Assembly: GCF_029227915.1 (NCBI RefSeq)
Contig: NC_079881.1
Coordinates: forward strand, 24,839,501 to 24,903,500
Reading direction: 5' to 3'
Source of the DNA: Hydractinia symbiolongicarpus
Taxonomy: Eukaryota; Cnidaria; Hydrozoa; Anthoathecata; Hydractiniidae
DNA length: 64,000 nt
A program made the position numbers and the translations under genes. The notes below the pieces were generated by a model. It saw only the letters and a list, made by a program, of their open reading frames with translations. It searched no databases and was not told the DNA's origin. Shown here piece after piece: positions 1-11,583 of the stretch. How positions within the stretch are numbered: position 1 is the first letter of the stretch; each line of letters starts with the position of its first letter.

Positions 1-1242
1 TAAATTATTTTTTCACCACTAAGACGCATGAGACTTGTAGTTTTCAAAAATGATTTCGTTATTGATGAGACGCTGAATAAAGGGAGTTTAATCGCCGGCA
101 AACGAAAACCCGCGATTTCCCGTAAATCCCTGGCTTGGCCGTATAGTCGAATGTATACAAAAAAAATACCCAGGGAGTACACTCATTACCCGAACGATTT
201 TTTAAATTATTTCTTCACCACTAAAACGCATGAGACTTGTAGTTTTCAAAATTGATTTCATTTTTGATGAGACGCTGAATAAAAGAAGTTTAATCGGCGG
301 CAAACGAAAGCCCGAGATTTCCCGTAAATCCCGGGCTTGGCCCGCATAGTCGAATGTATACAAAGAAAGTACCCAGGGAGTAAACTCATTTCCCGAACGA
401 TTTTTTAAATTATTTTTTCACCAGTAAGACGCATGAGACTTGTAGTTTTCAGAAATGATTTCATTTTTGATGAGACGCTGAATAAAAGGAGTTTAATCGC
501 CGGCTAACGAAAAACCGCGATTTTCCGTATATCACGGACTCGGCCCGTACAGTGAAAAGTATACAAAGAAAGTACCCAGGGAGTAAACTCATTTCCCAAA
601 CGATTCTTTAAATTATTTTTTCACCACTAAAACGCATGAGACTTGTAGTTTTCAAAAATGATTTCATTTTTGATGAGACGCTGAATAAAGGGATTTTAAT
701 CGCCGGCAAACGAAAACCCGCGATTTCCCGTAAATCCCTGGCTTGGCCGTATAGTCGAATGTATACAAAAAAAATACCCAGGGAGTACACTCATTACCCG
801 AACGATTTTTTAAATTATTTCTTCACCACTAAAACGCATGAGACTTGTAGTTTTCAAAATTGATTTCATTTTTGATGAGACGCTGAATAAAAGAAGTTTA
901 ATCGGCGGCAAACGAAAGCCCGAGATTTCCCGTAAATCCCGGGCTTGGCCCGCATAGTCGAATGTATACAAAGAAAGTACCCAGGGAGTAAACTCATTTC
1001 CCGAACGATTTTTTAAATTATTTTTTCACCAGTAAGACGCATGAGACTTGTAGTTTTCAGAAATGATTTCAATTTTGATGAGACGCTGAATAAAAGGAGT
1101 TTAATCGCCGGCTAACGAAAAACCGCGATTTTCCGTATATCACGGACTCGGCCCGTACAGTGAAAAGTATACAAAGAAAGTACCCAGGGAGTAAACTCAT
1201 TTCCCAAACGATTCTTTAAATTATTTTTCACCACTAAAACGC
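1..1242 (+). repeat. A-B-C trimer, two copies
   Basis: Anchors at 28 (A), 230 (B), 433 (C), 636 (A'), 838 (B) and 1041 (C) show the same three classes twice with a 608-bp offset. A' differs from A by having tttttgatgag in place of gttattgatgag and ggatttt for ggagttt. The same A-B-C succession returns at 3271, 5906, 9758, 11584, 13408 and 39524, so it is a recurrent cassette. No gene is present. Confidence 0.85.
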
Positions 1243-3270
1243 ATGAGACTTGTAGTTTTCAAAAATGATTTCATTTTTGATGAGATGCACAATAAAAGGA
1301 GTTTAATCGCCGGCAAACGAAAACCCGCGATTTGCCGTAAATCCCGGGCTTGACCCGTATAGTGAAATGTATCCAAAGAAAGTAAACTGGGAGTAAACTC
1401 ATTTCCCGATCGATTTTTTAAATTAATTTTTTACCACTAAAACGCATAAGACTTGTAGTTTTCAAAAACGATTTCATTTTTGATGAGACGCTGAATAAAA
1501 TGAGTTTAATCGCCGGCAAACGAAAACCTGCAATTTCCCGTAAATTCCGGACTCGGCCCGTATAGTCAAAAGTATACAAAGAAAGTACCCAGGGAGTAAA
1601 CTCATTTCCCAAACGATTCTTTAAATTATATTTTCACCATTAAAACGCATGAGACTTGTACTTTTCAAAAATGATTTCATTTTTGATGAGACGCTGAATA
1701 AAAGAAGTTTAATCGGCGGCAAACGAAAGCCCGAGATTTCCCGTAAATCCCGGGCTTGGCCCTCATAGTCGAATGTATACAAAGAAAGTACCCAGGGAGT
1801 AAACTCATTTCCCGAACGATTTTTTAAATTATTTTTTCACCAGTAAGACGCATGAGACTTGTAGTTTTCAGAAATGATTTCATTTTTGATGAGACGCTGA
1901 ATAAAAGGAGTTTAATCGCCGGCTAACGAAAAACCGCGATTTTCCGTATATCACGGACTCGGCCCGTACAGTGAAAAGTATACAAAGAAAGTACCCAGGG
2001 AGTAAACTCATTTCCCAAACGATTCTTTAAATTATTTTTTCACCACTAAAACGCATGAGACTTGTAGTTTTCAAAAATGATTTCATTTTTGATGAGACGC
2101 TGAATAAAAGAGGTTTAATCGCCGGCAAACGAAAACCCGCGAATTCCCGTATATCCTGGAATTGGCCCGTATAGTCGAATGTATACAAAGAAAGTAAACT
2201 GGGAGTAAACTCATTTTCCGAACGATTTTTTAAATTAATTTTTTACCACTAAAACGCATAAGACTTGTAGTTTTCAAAAACGATTTCATTTTTGATAAGA
2301 CGCTGAATAAAAGGAGTTTAATCGCCGGCAAACGAAAACCCCCAATTTGCCGTAAATCCCGGACTCGGCCCGTATAGTCAAAAGTATACAAAGAAAGTAC
2401 CCAGGGAGTAAACTCACTTCCCGAACGATTCTTTAAATTATTTTTTCACCACTAAAACGCATGAGACTTGTAGTTTTTAAAAATGATTTCAATCTTGATG
2501 AGACGCTGAATAAAAGGAGTTTAATCGCCGGCAAACGAAATCCCGCGATTTTCCGTATATCACGGCCTCGGCCCGTACAGTGAAAAATATACAAAGAAAG
2601 TACCCAGGGAGTTAAGTCATTTGCCGAACGATTTTTTGAATTATTTCTTCACCACTAAAACGCATGAGACTTGTAGTTTCCAAAAATGATTTCATTTTTG
2701 ATGAGACGCACAATAAAAGGAGTTTAATCGCCGGCAAACGAAAACCCGCGATTTGCCGTAACTCCCGGGCTTGACCCGTATAGTGAAATGTATTCAAAGA
2801 AAGTAAACTGGGAGTAAACTCATTTCCCGATCGATTTTTTAAATTATTTTTTACCACTAAAACGCATAAGACTTGTAGTTTTCAAAAATGATTTCATTTT
2901 TGATGAGACGCTGAATAAAAGGAGTTTAATCTCCGGCAAACGAAAACCCGCGATTTCCCGTAAATCCCGGACCCGGCCCGTATAGTCAAAAGTATGCAGA
3001 GAATGTACGCAGGGAGTAAACTCATTTCCCGAACGATTCTTTAAATTATATTTTCACCACTAAAACGCATGAGACTTGTACTTTTCAAAAATGATTTCAT
3101 TTTTGATGAGACGCTGAATAAAAGAAGTTTAATCGCCGGCAAACGAAAACCCGCGATTTCCCGTAAATCCCTGGCTTAGCCGTATAGTCGAATGTATACA
3201 AAAAAAATACCAAGGGAGTACACTCATTACCCGAACGATTTTTTAAATTATTTTTTCACCACTAAGACGC
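1243..3270 (+). repeat. Scrambled nonamer segment with two hybrid units
   Basis: Reading unit by unit from the anchors gives D (1243), G (1446), an I/B hybrid (1649), C (1852), F (2055), G (2258), E (2461), D (2664), H (2866) and an I/A hybrid (3069). The stretch C-F-G-E-D-H keeps the canonical order. The I/B unit has the class I front (cttgtacttttc) and the class B rear (atcggcggc). The I/A unit has the class I front and the class A rear (ccctggctt, eight-A run). No gene is present. Confidence 0.75.
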
Positions 3271-5905
3271 ATGAGACTTGTAGTTTTCAAAAATGATTTC
3301 GTTATTGATGAGACGCTGAATAAAGGGAGTTTAATCGCCGGCAAACGAAAACCCGCGATTTCCCGTAAATCCCTGGCTTGGCCGTATAGTCGAATGTATA
3401 CAAAAAAAATACCCAGGGAGTACACTCATTACCCGAACGATTTTTTAAATTATTTCTTCACCACTAAAACGCATGAGACTTGTAGTTTTCAAAATTGATT
3501 TCATTTTTGATGAGACGCTGAATAAAAGAAGTTTAATCGGCGGCAAACGAAAGCCCGAGATTTCCCGTAAATCCCGGGCTTGGCCCGCATAGTCAAATGT
3601 ATACAAAGAAAGTACCCAGGGAGTAAACTCATTTCCCGAACGATTTTTTAAATTATTTTTTCACCAGTAAGACGCATGAGACTTGTAGTTTTCAGAAATG
3701 ATTTCATTTTTGATGAGACGCTGAATAAAAGGAGTTTAATCGCCGGCTAACGAAAAACCGCGATTTTCCGTATATCACGGACTCGGCCCGTACAGTGAAA
3801 AGTATACAAAGAAAGTACCCAGGGAGTAAACTCATTTCCCAAACGATTCTTTAAATTATTTTTTCACCACTAAAACGCATGAGACTTGTAGTTTTCAAAA
3901 ATGATTTCATTTTTGATGAGACGCTGAATAAAAGAGGTTTAATCGCCGGCAAACGAAAACCCGCGAATTCCCGTATATCCTGGAATCGGCCCGTATAGTC
4001 GAATGTATACAAAGAAAGTAAACTGGGAGTAAACTCATTTTCCGAACGATTTTTTAAATTAATTTTTTACCACTAAAACGCATAAGACTTGTAGTTTTCA
4101 AAAACGATTTCATTTTTGATAAGACGCTGAATAAAAGGAGTTTAATCGCCGGCAAATGAAAACCCGCAATTTGCCGTAAATCCCGGACTCGGCCCGTATA
4201 GTCAAAAGTATACAAAGAAAGTACCCAGGGAGTAAACTCACTTCCCGAACGATTCTTTAAATTATTTTTTCACCACTAAAACGCATGAGACTTGTAGTTT
4301 TTAAAAATGATTTCATTCTTGATGAGACGCTGAATAAAAGGAGTTTAATCGCCGGCAAACGAAATCCCGCGATTTTCCGTATATCACGGCCTCGGCCCGT
4401 ACAGTGAAAAATATACAAAGAAAGTACCCAGGGAGTTAAGTCATTTGCCGAACGATTTTTTGAATTATTTCTTCACCACTAAAACGCATGAGACTTGTAG
4501 TTTCCAAAAATGATTTCATTTTTGATGAGACGCACAATAAAATGAGTTTAATCGCCGGCAAACGAAAACCCGCGATTTGCCGTAAATCCCGGGCTTGACC
4601 CGTATAGTGAAATGTATTCAAAGAAAGTAAACTGGGAGTAAACTCACTTCCCGAACTATTCTTTAAATTATTTTTTCACCACTAAAACGCATGAGACTTG
4701 TAGTTTTTAAAAATGATTTCATTCTTGATGAGACGCTGAATAAAAGGAGTTTAATCGCCGGCAAACGAAATCCCGCGATTTTCCGTATATCACGGCCTCG
4801 GCCCGTACAGTGAAAAATATACAAAGAAAGTACCCAGGGAGTTAAGTCATTTGCCGAACGATTTTTTGAATTATTTCTTCACCACTAAAACGCATGAGAC
4901 TTGTAGTTTTCAAAAATGATTTCATTTTTGATGAGATGCACAATAAAAGGAGTTTAATCGCCGGCAAACGAAAACCCGCGATTTGCCGTAAATCCCGGGC
5001 TTGACCCGTATAGTGAAATGTATTCAAAGAAAGTAAACTGGGAGTAAACTCATTTCCCGATCGATTTTTTAAATTATTTTTTACCACTAAAACGCATAAG
5101 ACTTGTAGTTTTCAAAAATGATTTCAATTTTGATGAGACGCTGAATAAAAGGAGTTTAATCTCCGGCAAACGAAAACCCGCGATTTCCCGTAAATCCCGG
5201 ACCCGGCCCGTATAGTCAAAAGTATACAGAGAATGTACGCAGGGAGTAAACTCATTTCCCGAACGATTCTTTAAATTATATTTTCACCACTAAAACGCAC
5301 GAGACTTGTAGTTTTCAAAAATGATTTCATTTTTGATGAGACGCTGAATAAAAGAAGTTTAATCGCCGGCAAACGAAAACCCGCGATTTCCCGTAAATCC
5401 CGGGCTTGGCCCGTATAGTCGAATGTATACAAAGAAAGTACCCAGGGAGTAAACTCATTTCCCGAACGATTTTTTAAATTATTTTTCACCACTAAGACGC
5501 ATGAGACTTGTAGTTTTCAAAAATGATTTCGTTATTGATGAGACGCTGAATAAAGGGAGTTTAATCGCCGGCAAACGAAAACCCGCGATTTCCCGTAAAT
5601 CACTGGCTTAGCCGTATAGTCGAATGTATACAAAAAAAATACCCAGGGAGTACACTCATTACCCGAACGATTTTTTAAATTATTTCTTCACCACTAAAAC
5701 GCATGAGACTTGTAGTTTTCAAAATTGATTTCATTTTTGATGAGACGCTGAATAAAAGAAGTTTAATCGGCGGCAAACGAAAGCCCGAGATTTCCCGTAA
5801 ATCCCGGGCTTGGCCCGCATAGTCGAATGTATACAAAGAAAGTACCCAGGGAGTAAACTCATTTCCCGAACGATTTTTTAAATTATTTTTTCACCACTAA
5901 GACGC
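3271..5905 (+). repeat. 13-mer higher-order unit (2635 bp)
   Basis: The class order is A-B-C-F-G-E-D-E-D-H-I-A*-B, after which a new A starts at 5906, an offset of 2635 bp (13 monomers). Compared with the canonical nonamer, the E-D pair is doubled (E near 4287 and 4690, D near 4490 and 4893) and an extra A*-B pair is added. A* is an A with cactggcttagcc. The region from about 3566 to 5896 is the first copy of a 3041-bp-offset duplication. Confidence 0.75.
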
Positions 5906-6513
5906 ATGAGACTTGTAGTTTTCAAAAATGATTTCGTTATTGATGAGACGCTGAATAAAGGGAGTTTAATCGCCGGCAAACGAAAACCCGCGATTTCCCG
6001 TAAATCCCTGGCTTGGCCGTATAGTCGAATGTATACAAAAAAAATACCCAGGGAGTACACTCATTACCCGAACGATTTTTTAAATTATTTCTTCACCACT
6101 AAAACGCATGAGACTTGTAGTTTTCAAAATTGATTTCATTTTTGATGAGACGCTGAATAAAAGAAGTTTAATCGGCGGCAAACGAAAGCCCGAGATTTCC
6201 CGTAAATCCCGGGCTTGGCCCGCATAGTCGAATGTATACAAAGAAAGTACCCAGGGAGTAAACTCATTTCCCGAACGATTTTTTAAATTATTTTATCACC
6301 AGTAAGACGCATGAGACTTGTAGTTTTCAGAAATGATTTCATTTTTGATGAGACGCTGAATAAAAGGAGTTTAATCGCCGGCTAACGAAAAACCGCGATT
6401 TTCCGTATATCACGGACTCGGCCCGTACAGTGAAAAGTATACAAAGAAAGTACCCAGGGAGTAAACTCATTTCCCAAACGATTCTTTAAATTATTTTTTC
6501 ACCACTAAAACGC

Positions 6514-6716
6514 ATGAGACTTGTAGTTTTCAAAAATGATTTCATTTTTGATGAGACGCTGAATAAAGGGATTTTAATCGCCGGCAAACGAATACCCGCG
6601 ATTTCCCGTAAATCCCGGGCTTGGCCCGCATAGTCAAATGTATACAAAGAAAGTACCCAGGGAGTAAACTCATTTCCCGAACGATTTTTTAAATTATTTT
6701 TTCACCAGTAAGACGC
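6514..6716 (+). repeat. Hybrid monomer A'/B at duplication junction
   Basis: The front half matches class A' (gaataaagggatttt, as at 636-690) and the rear matches class B (gggcttggcccgcatag). The next unit at 6717 is class C. The rear half starts the second copy of the 3041-bp-offset duplication, so this unit marks the in-register crossover that made it. It also carries a private change, gaatacccgcg. Confidence 0.7.
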
Positions 6717-8937
6717 ATGAGACTTGTAGTTTTCAGAAATGATTTCATTTTTGATGAGACGCTGAATAAAAGGAGTTTAATCGCCGGCTAACGAAAAACC
6801 GCGATTTTCCGTATATCACGGACTCGGCCCGTACAGTGAAAAGTATACAAAGAAAGTACCCAGGGAGTAAACTCATTTCCCAAACGATTCTTTAAATTAT
6901 TTTTTCACCACTAAAACGCATGAGACTTGTAGTTTTCAAAAATGATTTCATTTTTGATGAGACGCTGAATAAAAGAGGTTTAATCGCCGGCAAACGAAAA
7001 CCCGCGAATTCCCGTATATCCTGGAATCGGCCCGTATAGTCGAATGTATACAAAGAAAGTAAACTGGGAGTAAACTCATTTTCCGAACGATTTTTTAAAT
7101 TAATTTTTTACCACTAAAACGCATAAGACTTGTAGTTTTCAAAAACGATTTCATTTTTGATAAGACGCTGAATAAAAGGAGTTTAATCGCCGGCAAACGA
7201 AAACCCGCAATTTGCCGTAAATCCCGGACTCGGCCCGTATAGTCAAAAGTATACAAAGAAAGTACCCAGGGAGTAAACTCACTTCCCGAACGATTCTTTA
7301 AATTATTTTTTCACCACTAAAACGCATGAGACTTGTAGTTTTTAAAAATGATTTCATTCTTGATGAGACGCTGAATAAAAGGAGTTTAATCGCCGGCAAA
7401 CGAAATCCCGCGATTTTCCGTATATCACGGCCTCGGCCCGTACAGTGAAAAATATACAAAGAAAGTACCCAGGGAGTTAAGTCATTTGCCGAACGATTTT
7501 TTGAATTATTTCTTCACCACTAAAACGCATGAGACTTGTAGTTTCCAAAAATGATTTCATTTTTGATGAGACGCACAATAAAATGAGTTTAATCGCCGGC
7601 AAACGAAAACCCGCGATTTGCCGTAAATCCCGGGCTTGACCCGTATAGTGAAATGTATTCAAAGAAAGTAAACTGGGAGTAAACTCACTTCCCGAACGAT
7701 TCTTTAAATTATTTTTTCACCACTAAAACGCATGAGACTTGTAGTTTTTAAAAATGATTTCATTCTTGATGAGACGCTGAATAAAAGGAGTTTAATCGCC
7801 GGCAAACGAAATCCCGCGATTTTCCGTATATCACGGCCTCGGCCCGTACAGTGAAAAATATACAAAGAAAGTACCCAGGGAGTTAAGTCATTTGCCGAAC
7901 GATTTTTTGAATTATTTCTTCACCACTAAAACGCATGAGACTTGTAGTTTCCAAAAATGATTTCATTTTTGATGAGATGCACAATAAAAGGAGTTTAATC
8001 GCCGGCAAACGAAAACCCGCGATTTGCCGTAAATCCCGGGCTTGACCCGTATAGTGAAATGTATTCAAAGAAAGTAAACTGGGAGTAAACTCATTTCCCG
8101 ATCGATTTTTTAAATTATTTTTTACCACTAAAACGCATAAGACTTGTAGTTTTCAAAAATGATTTCAATTTTGATGAGACGCTGAATAAAAGGAGTTTAA
8201 TCTCCGGCAAACGAAAACCCGCGATTTCCCGTAAATCCCGGACCCGGCCCGTATAGTCAAAAGTATACAGAGAATGTACGCAGGGAGTAAACTCATTTCC
8301 CGAACGATTCTTTAAATTATATTTTCACCACTAAAACGCACGAGACTTGTAGTTTTCAAAAATGATTTCATTTTTGATGAGACGCTGAATAAAAGAAGTT
8401 TAATCGCCGGCAAACGAAAACCCGCGATTTCCCGTAAATCCCGGGCTTGGCCCGTATAGTCGAATGTATACAAAGAAAGTACCCAGGGAGTAAACTCATT
8501 TCCCGAACGATTTTTTAAATTATTTTTCACCACTAAGACGCATGAGACTTGTAGTTTTCAAAAATGATTTCGTTATTGATGAGACGCTGAATAAAGGGAG
8601 TTTAATCGCCGGCAAACGAAAACCCGCGATTTCCCGTAAATCACTGGCTTAGCCGTATAGTCGAATGTATACAAAAAAAATACCCAGGGAGTACACTCAT
8701 TACCCGAACGATTTTTTAAATTATTTCTTCACCACTAAAACGCATGAGACTTGTAGTTTTCAAAATTGATTTCATTTTTGATGAGACGCTGAATAAAAGA
8801 AGTTTAATCGGCGGCAAACGAAAGCCCGAGATTTCCCGTAAATCCCGGGCTTGGCCCGCATAGTCGAATGTATACAAAGAAAGTACCCAGGGAGTAAACT
8901 CATTTCCCGAACGATTTTTTAAATTATTTTTTCACCA
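6607..8937 (+). repeat. Second copy of 15-monomer-offset duplication
   Basis: This block matches 3566-5896 at a constant offset of 3041 bp (15 monomers). Shared private variants include tggcccgcatagtcaaatg (3591 and 6632), the doubled E-D pair, aaaacgcacgag (about 5300 and 8341) and the A* unit with cactggcttagcc (about 5600 and 8641). Similarity ends near 5897/8938, where the first copy goes on as class A (caccactaag) and the second as class C (caccagtaag). Confidence 0.8.
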
Positions 8938-9352
8938 GTAAGACGCATGAGACTTGTAGTTTTCAGAAATGATTTCATTTTTGATGAGACGCTGAATAAA
9001 AGGAGTTTAATCGCCGGCTAACGAAAAACCGCGATTTTCCGTATATCACGGACTCGGCCCGTACAGTGAAAAGTATACAAAGAAAGTACCCAGGGAGTAA
9101 ACTCATTTCCCAAACGATTCTTTAAATTATTTTTTCACCACTAAAACGCATGAGACTTGTAGTTCTCAAAAATGATTTCATTTTTGATGAGACGCTGAAT
9201 AAAAGAAGTTTAATCGCCGGCAAACGAAAACCCGCGATTTCCCGTATATCCTGGAATCGGCCCGTATAGTCGAATGTATACAAAGAAAGTAAACTGGGAG
9301 TAAACTCATTTTCCGAACGATTTTTTAAATTAATTTTTTACCACTAAAACGC

Positions 9353-9555
9353 ATAAGACTTGTAGTTTTCAAAAACGATTTCATTTTTGATGAGACGCTG
9401 AATAAAAGGAGTTTAATCGCCGGCAAACGAAAACCCGCGATTTCCCGTAAATCCCGGACCCGGCCCGTATAGTCAAAAGTATACAGAGAATGTACGCAGG
9501 GAGTAAACTCATTTCCCGAACGATTCTTTAAATTATATTTTCACCACTAAAACGC
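9353..9555 (+). repeat. Hybrid monomer G/H
   Basis: The unit opens as class G (cataagac, aaaacgatttc, aatcgccggc) and closes as class H (ggacccggcccg, acagagaatgtacgc). The switch lies inside the GC-rich core. This is the expected footprint of unequal exchange between a G and an H unit three positions apart. Confidence 0.75.
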
Positions 9556-9571
9556 ATGAGACTTGTAGTTT

Positions 9572-9593
9572 TCAAAAATGATTTCATTTTTGA
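9572..9593. repeat. Short inverted repeat in each monomer
   Basis: Two perfect 10-base arms, tcaaaaatga (9572-9581) and tcatttttga (9584-9593), flank a two-base tt spacer. The same intact dyad occurs in a large share of units, for example at 652-673. Several variant classes break it: gttattgatg in class A, aaacgatttc in class G, cattcttgatg in class E, catatttgatg near 34080 and later. It could bind a dimeric protein or form a small cruciform. Neither is demonstrated, and AT-rich dyads arise easily by chance. Confidence 0.75.
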
Positions 9594-9620
9594 TGAGACG
9601 CTGAATAAAAGAAGTTTAAT

Positions 9621-9670
9621 CGCCGGCAAACGAAAACCCGCGATTTCCCGTAAATCCCGGGCTTGGCCCG
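9621..9670. other. GC-rich core of the monomer
   Basis: These 50 bases carry 32 G/C (64%) and eight of the unit's 13 CpG, while the other 152 bases are about 31% G+C. Nearly every unit has the same sharp step, so the array alternates GC-rich and AT-rich DNA with a 203-bp period. Most class-defining substitutions also fall in or next to this core (gccggc/gacggc/ggctaac, atttcccg/attttccg/atttgccg, gggcttgg/ggactcgg/ggaatcgg). Confidence 0.8.
9658..9670. repeat. Small GC hairpin at core end
   Basis: Arms cgggc and gcccg are separated by ttg. The hairpin is intact in units with the gggcttggcccg variant (classes B and I) and weakened where the core reads ggactcgg, ggaatcgg or gggcttgaccc. It is not followed by a dedicated T run, so I do not call it a terminator. 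Confidence 0.5.
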
Positions 9671-9757
9671 TATAGTCGAATGTATACAAAGAAAGTACCC
9701 AGGGAGTAAACTCATTTCCCGAACGATTTTTTAAATTATTTTTCACCACTAAGACGC

Positions 9758-11583
9758 ATGAGACTTGTAGTTTTCAAAAATGATTTCGTTATTGATGAGA
9801 CGCTGAATAAAGGGAGTTTAATCGCCGGCAAACGAAAACCCGCGATTTCCCGTAAATCCCTGGCTTAGCCGTATAGTCGAATGTATACAAAAAAAATACC
9901 CAGGGAGTACACTCATTACCCGAACGATTTTTTAAATTATTTCTTCACCACTAAAACGCATGAGACTTGTAGTTTTCAAAATTGATTTCATTTTTGATGA
10001 GACGCTGAATAAAAGAAGTTTAATCGGCGGCAAACGAAAGCCCGAGATTTCCCGTAAATCCCGGGCTTGGCCCGCATAGTCGAATGTATACAAAGAAAGT
10101 ACCCAGGGAGTAAACTCATTTCCCGAACGATTTTTTAAATTATTTTTTCACCAGTAAGACGCATGAGACTTGTAGTTTTCAGAAATGATTTCATTTTTGA
10201 TGAGACGCTGAATAAAAGGAGTTTAATCGCCGGCTAACGAAAAACCGCGATTTTCCGTATATCACGGACTCGGCCCGTACAGTGAAAAGTATACAAAGAA
10301 AGTACCCAGGGAGTAAACTCATTTCCCAAACGATTCTTTAAATTATTTTTTCACCACTAAAACGCATGAGACTTGTAGTTCTCAAAAATGATTTCATTTT
10401 TGATGAGACGCTGAATAAAAGAAGTTTAATCGCCGGCAAACGAAAACCCGCGATTTCCCGTATATCCTGGAATCGGCCCGTATAGTCGAATGTATACAAA
10501 GAAAGTAAACTGGGAGTAAACTCATTTTCCGAACGATTTTTTAAATTAATTTTTTACCACTAAAACGCATAAGACTTGTAGTTTTCAAAAACGATTTCAT
10601 TTTTGATGAGACGCTGAATAAAAGGAGTTTAATCGCCGGCAAACGAAAACCCGCAATTTCCCGTAAATCCCGGACTCGGCCCGTATAGTCAAAAGTATAC
10701 AAAGAAAGTACCCAGGGAGTAAACTCACTTCCCGAACGATTCTTTAAATTATTTTTTCACCACTAAAACGCATGAGACTTGTAGTTTTTAAAAATGATTT
10801 CATTCTTGATGAGACGCTGAATAAAAGGAGTTTAATCGCCGGCAAACGAAATCCCGCGATTTTCCGTATATCACGGCCTCGGCCCGTACAGTGAAAAGTA
10901 TACAAAGAAAGTACCCAGGGAGTAAACTCATTTGCCGAACGATTTTTTGAATTATTTCTTCACCACTAAAACGCATGAGACTTGTAGTTTCCAAAAATGA
11001 TTTCATTTTTGATGAGACGCACAATAAAAGGAGTTTAATCGCCGGCAAACGAAAACCCGCGATTTGCCGTAAATCCCGGGCTTGACCCGTATAGTGAAAT
11101 GTATTCAAAGAAAGTAAACTGGGAGTAAACTCATTTCCCGATCGATTTTTTAAATTAATTTTTTACCACTAAAACGCATAAGACTTGTAGTTTTCAAAAA
11201 TGATTTCATTTTTGATGAGACGCTGAATAAAAGGAGTTTAATCTCCGGCAAACGAAAACCCGCGATTTCCCGTAAATCCCGGACCCGGCCCGTATAGTCA
11301 AAAGTATACAGAAAATGTACGCAGGGAGTAAGCTCATTTCCCGAACGATTCTTTAAATTATATTTTCCCCACTAAAACGCATGAGACTTGTACTTTTCAA
11401 AAATGATTTCATTTTTGATGAGACGCTGAATAAAAGAAGTTTAATCGCCGGCAAACGAAAACCCGCGATTTCCCGTAAATCCCGGGCTTGGCCCGTATAG
11501 TCGAATGTATACAAAGAAAGTACCCAGGGAGTAAACTCATTTCCCGAACGATTTTTTAAATTATTTTTTCACCACTAAGACGC
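9758..11583 (+). repeat. Canonical nonamer higher-order repeat, copy 1
   Basis: Nine consecutive units read A-B-C-F'-G'-E-D-H-I in 1826 bp. This copy uses F' (gttctcaaaa, gaagttt, gatttcccgtatatcc) and G' (gatgagacgc, gcaatttcccg). The same F'/G' pair is used in the nonamer starting at 13408. Confidence 0.85.

Larger units (their letters stand above)
8542..9757 (+). repeat. Shortened 6-mer unit with G/H hybrid
   Basis: The order A*-B-C-F'-(G/H)-I is followed by a new A at 9758. Relative to the nonamer, E and D are missing and G and H are fused into one unit at 9353-9555. The net loss is three monomers, and no register slip is seen. Confidence 0.8.
9556..9757 (+). repeat. Reference satellite monomer (class I), 202 bp
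   Basis: This unit is close to the array consensus and is used here to describe monomer anatomy. In order it holds the anchor atgagacttgtag, a short dyad (9572-9593), the segment gacgctgaataaaag, a GC-rich core (9621-9670), a gtatac palindrome inside tgtatacaaag, the segment cccagggagtaaactc, the motif tttcccgaacg, and an AT-rich end dominated by T runs. By hand count it has 41 C and 38 G (39% G+C) and 13 CpG. Unit length varies between 202 and 203 mainly through one base in the T run before cacc or in the A run after gtatac. Confidence 0.9.

Noticed and set aside
9604-9630. taaaaggag as a ribosome binding site and gtatac/tttaaatta as promoter-like signals
   Set aside because: These strings occur in nearly every monomer with no coding frame after them. 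The setting is a satellite, not a prokaryotic gene field.
9658-9670. GC hairpin as an intrinsic terminator
   Set aside because: The stem is only five pairs, no T run follows, and many classes destroy it. There is no transcript to end.
9667-9680. CENP-B box-like string cccgtatagtcgaa
   Set aside because: The reverse of the essential CENP-B pattern is cccg-NN-t-NNNN-cgaa (15 bases). Here only three bases separate the t from cgaa, so the spacing is one short in every unit checked. A diverged binding protein is not excluded but nothing supports it.
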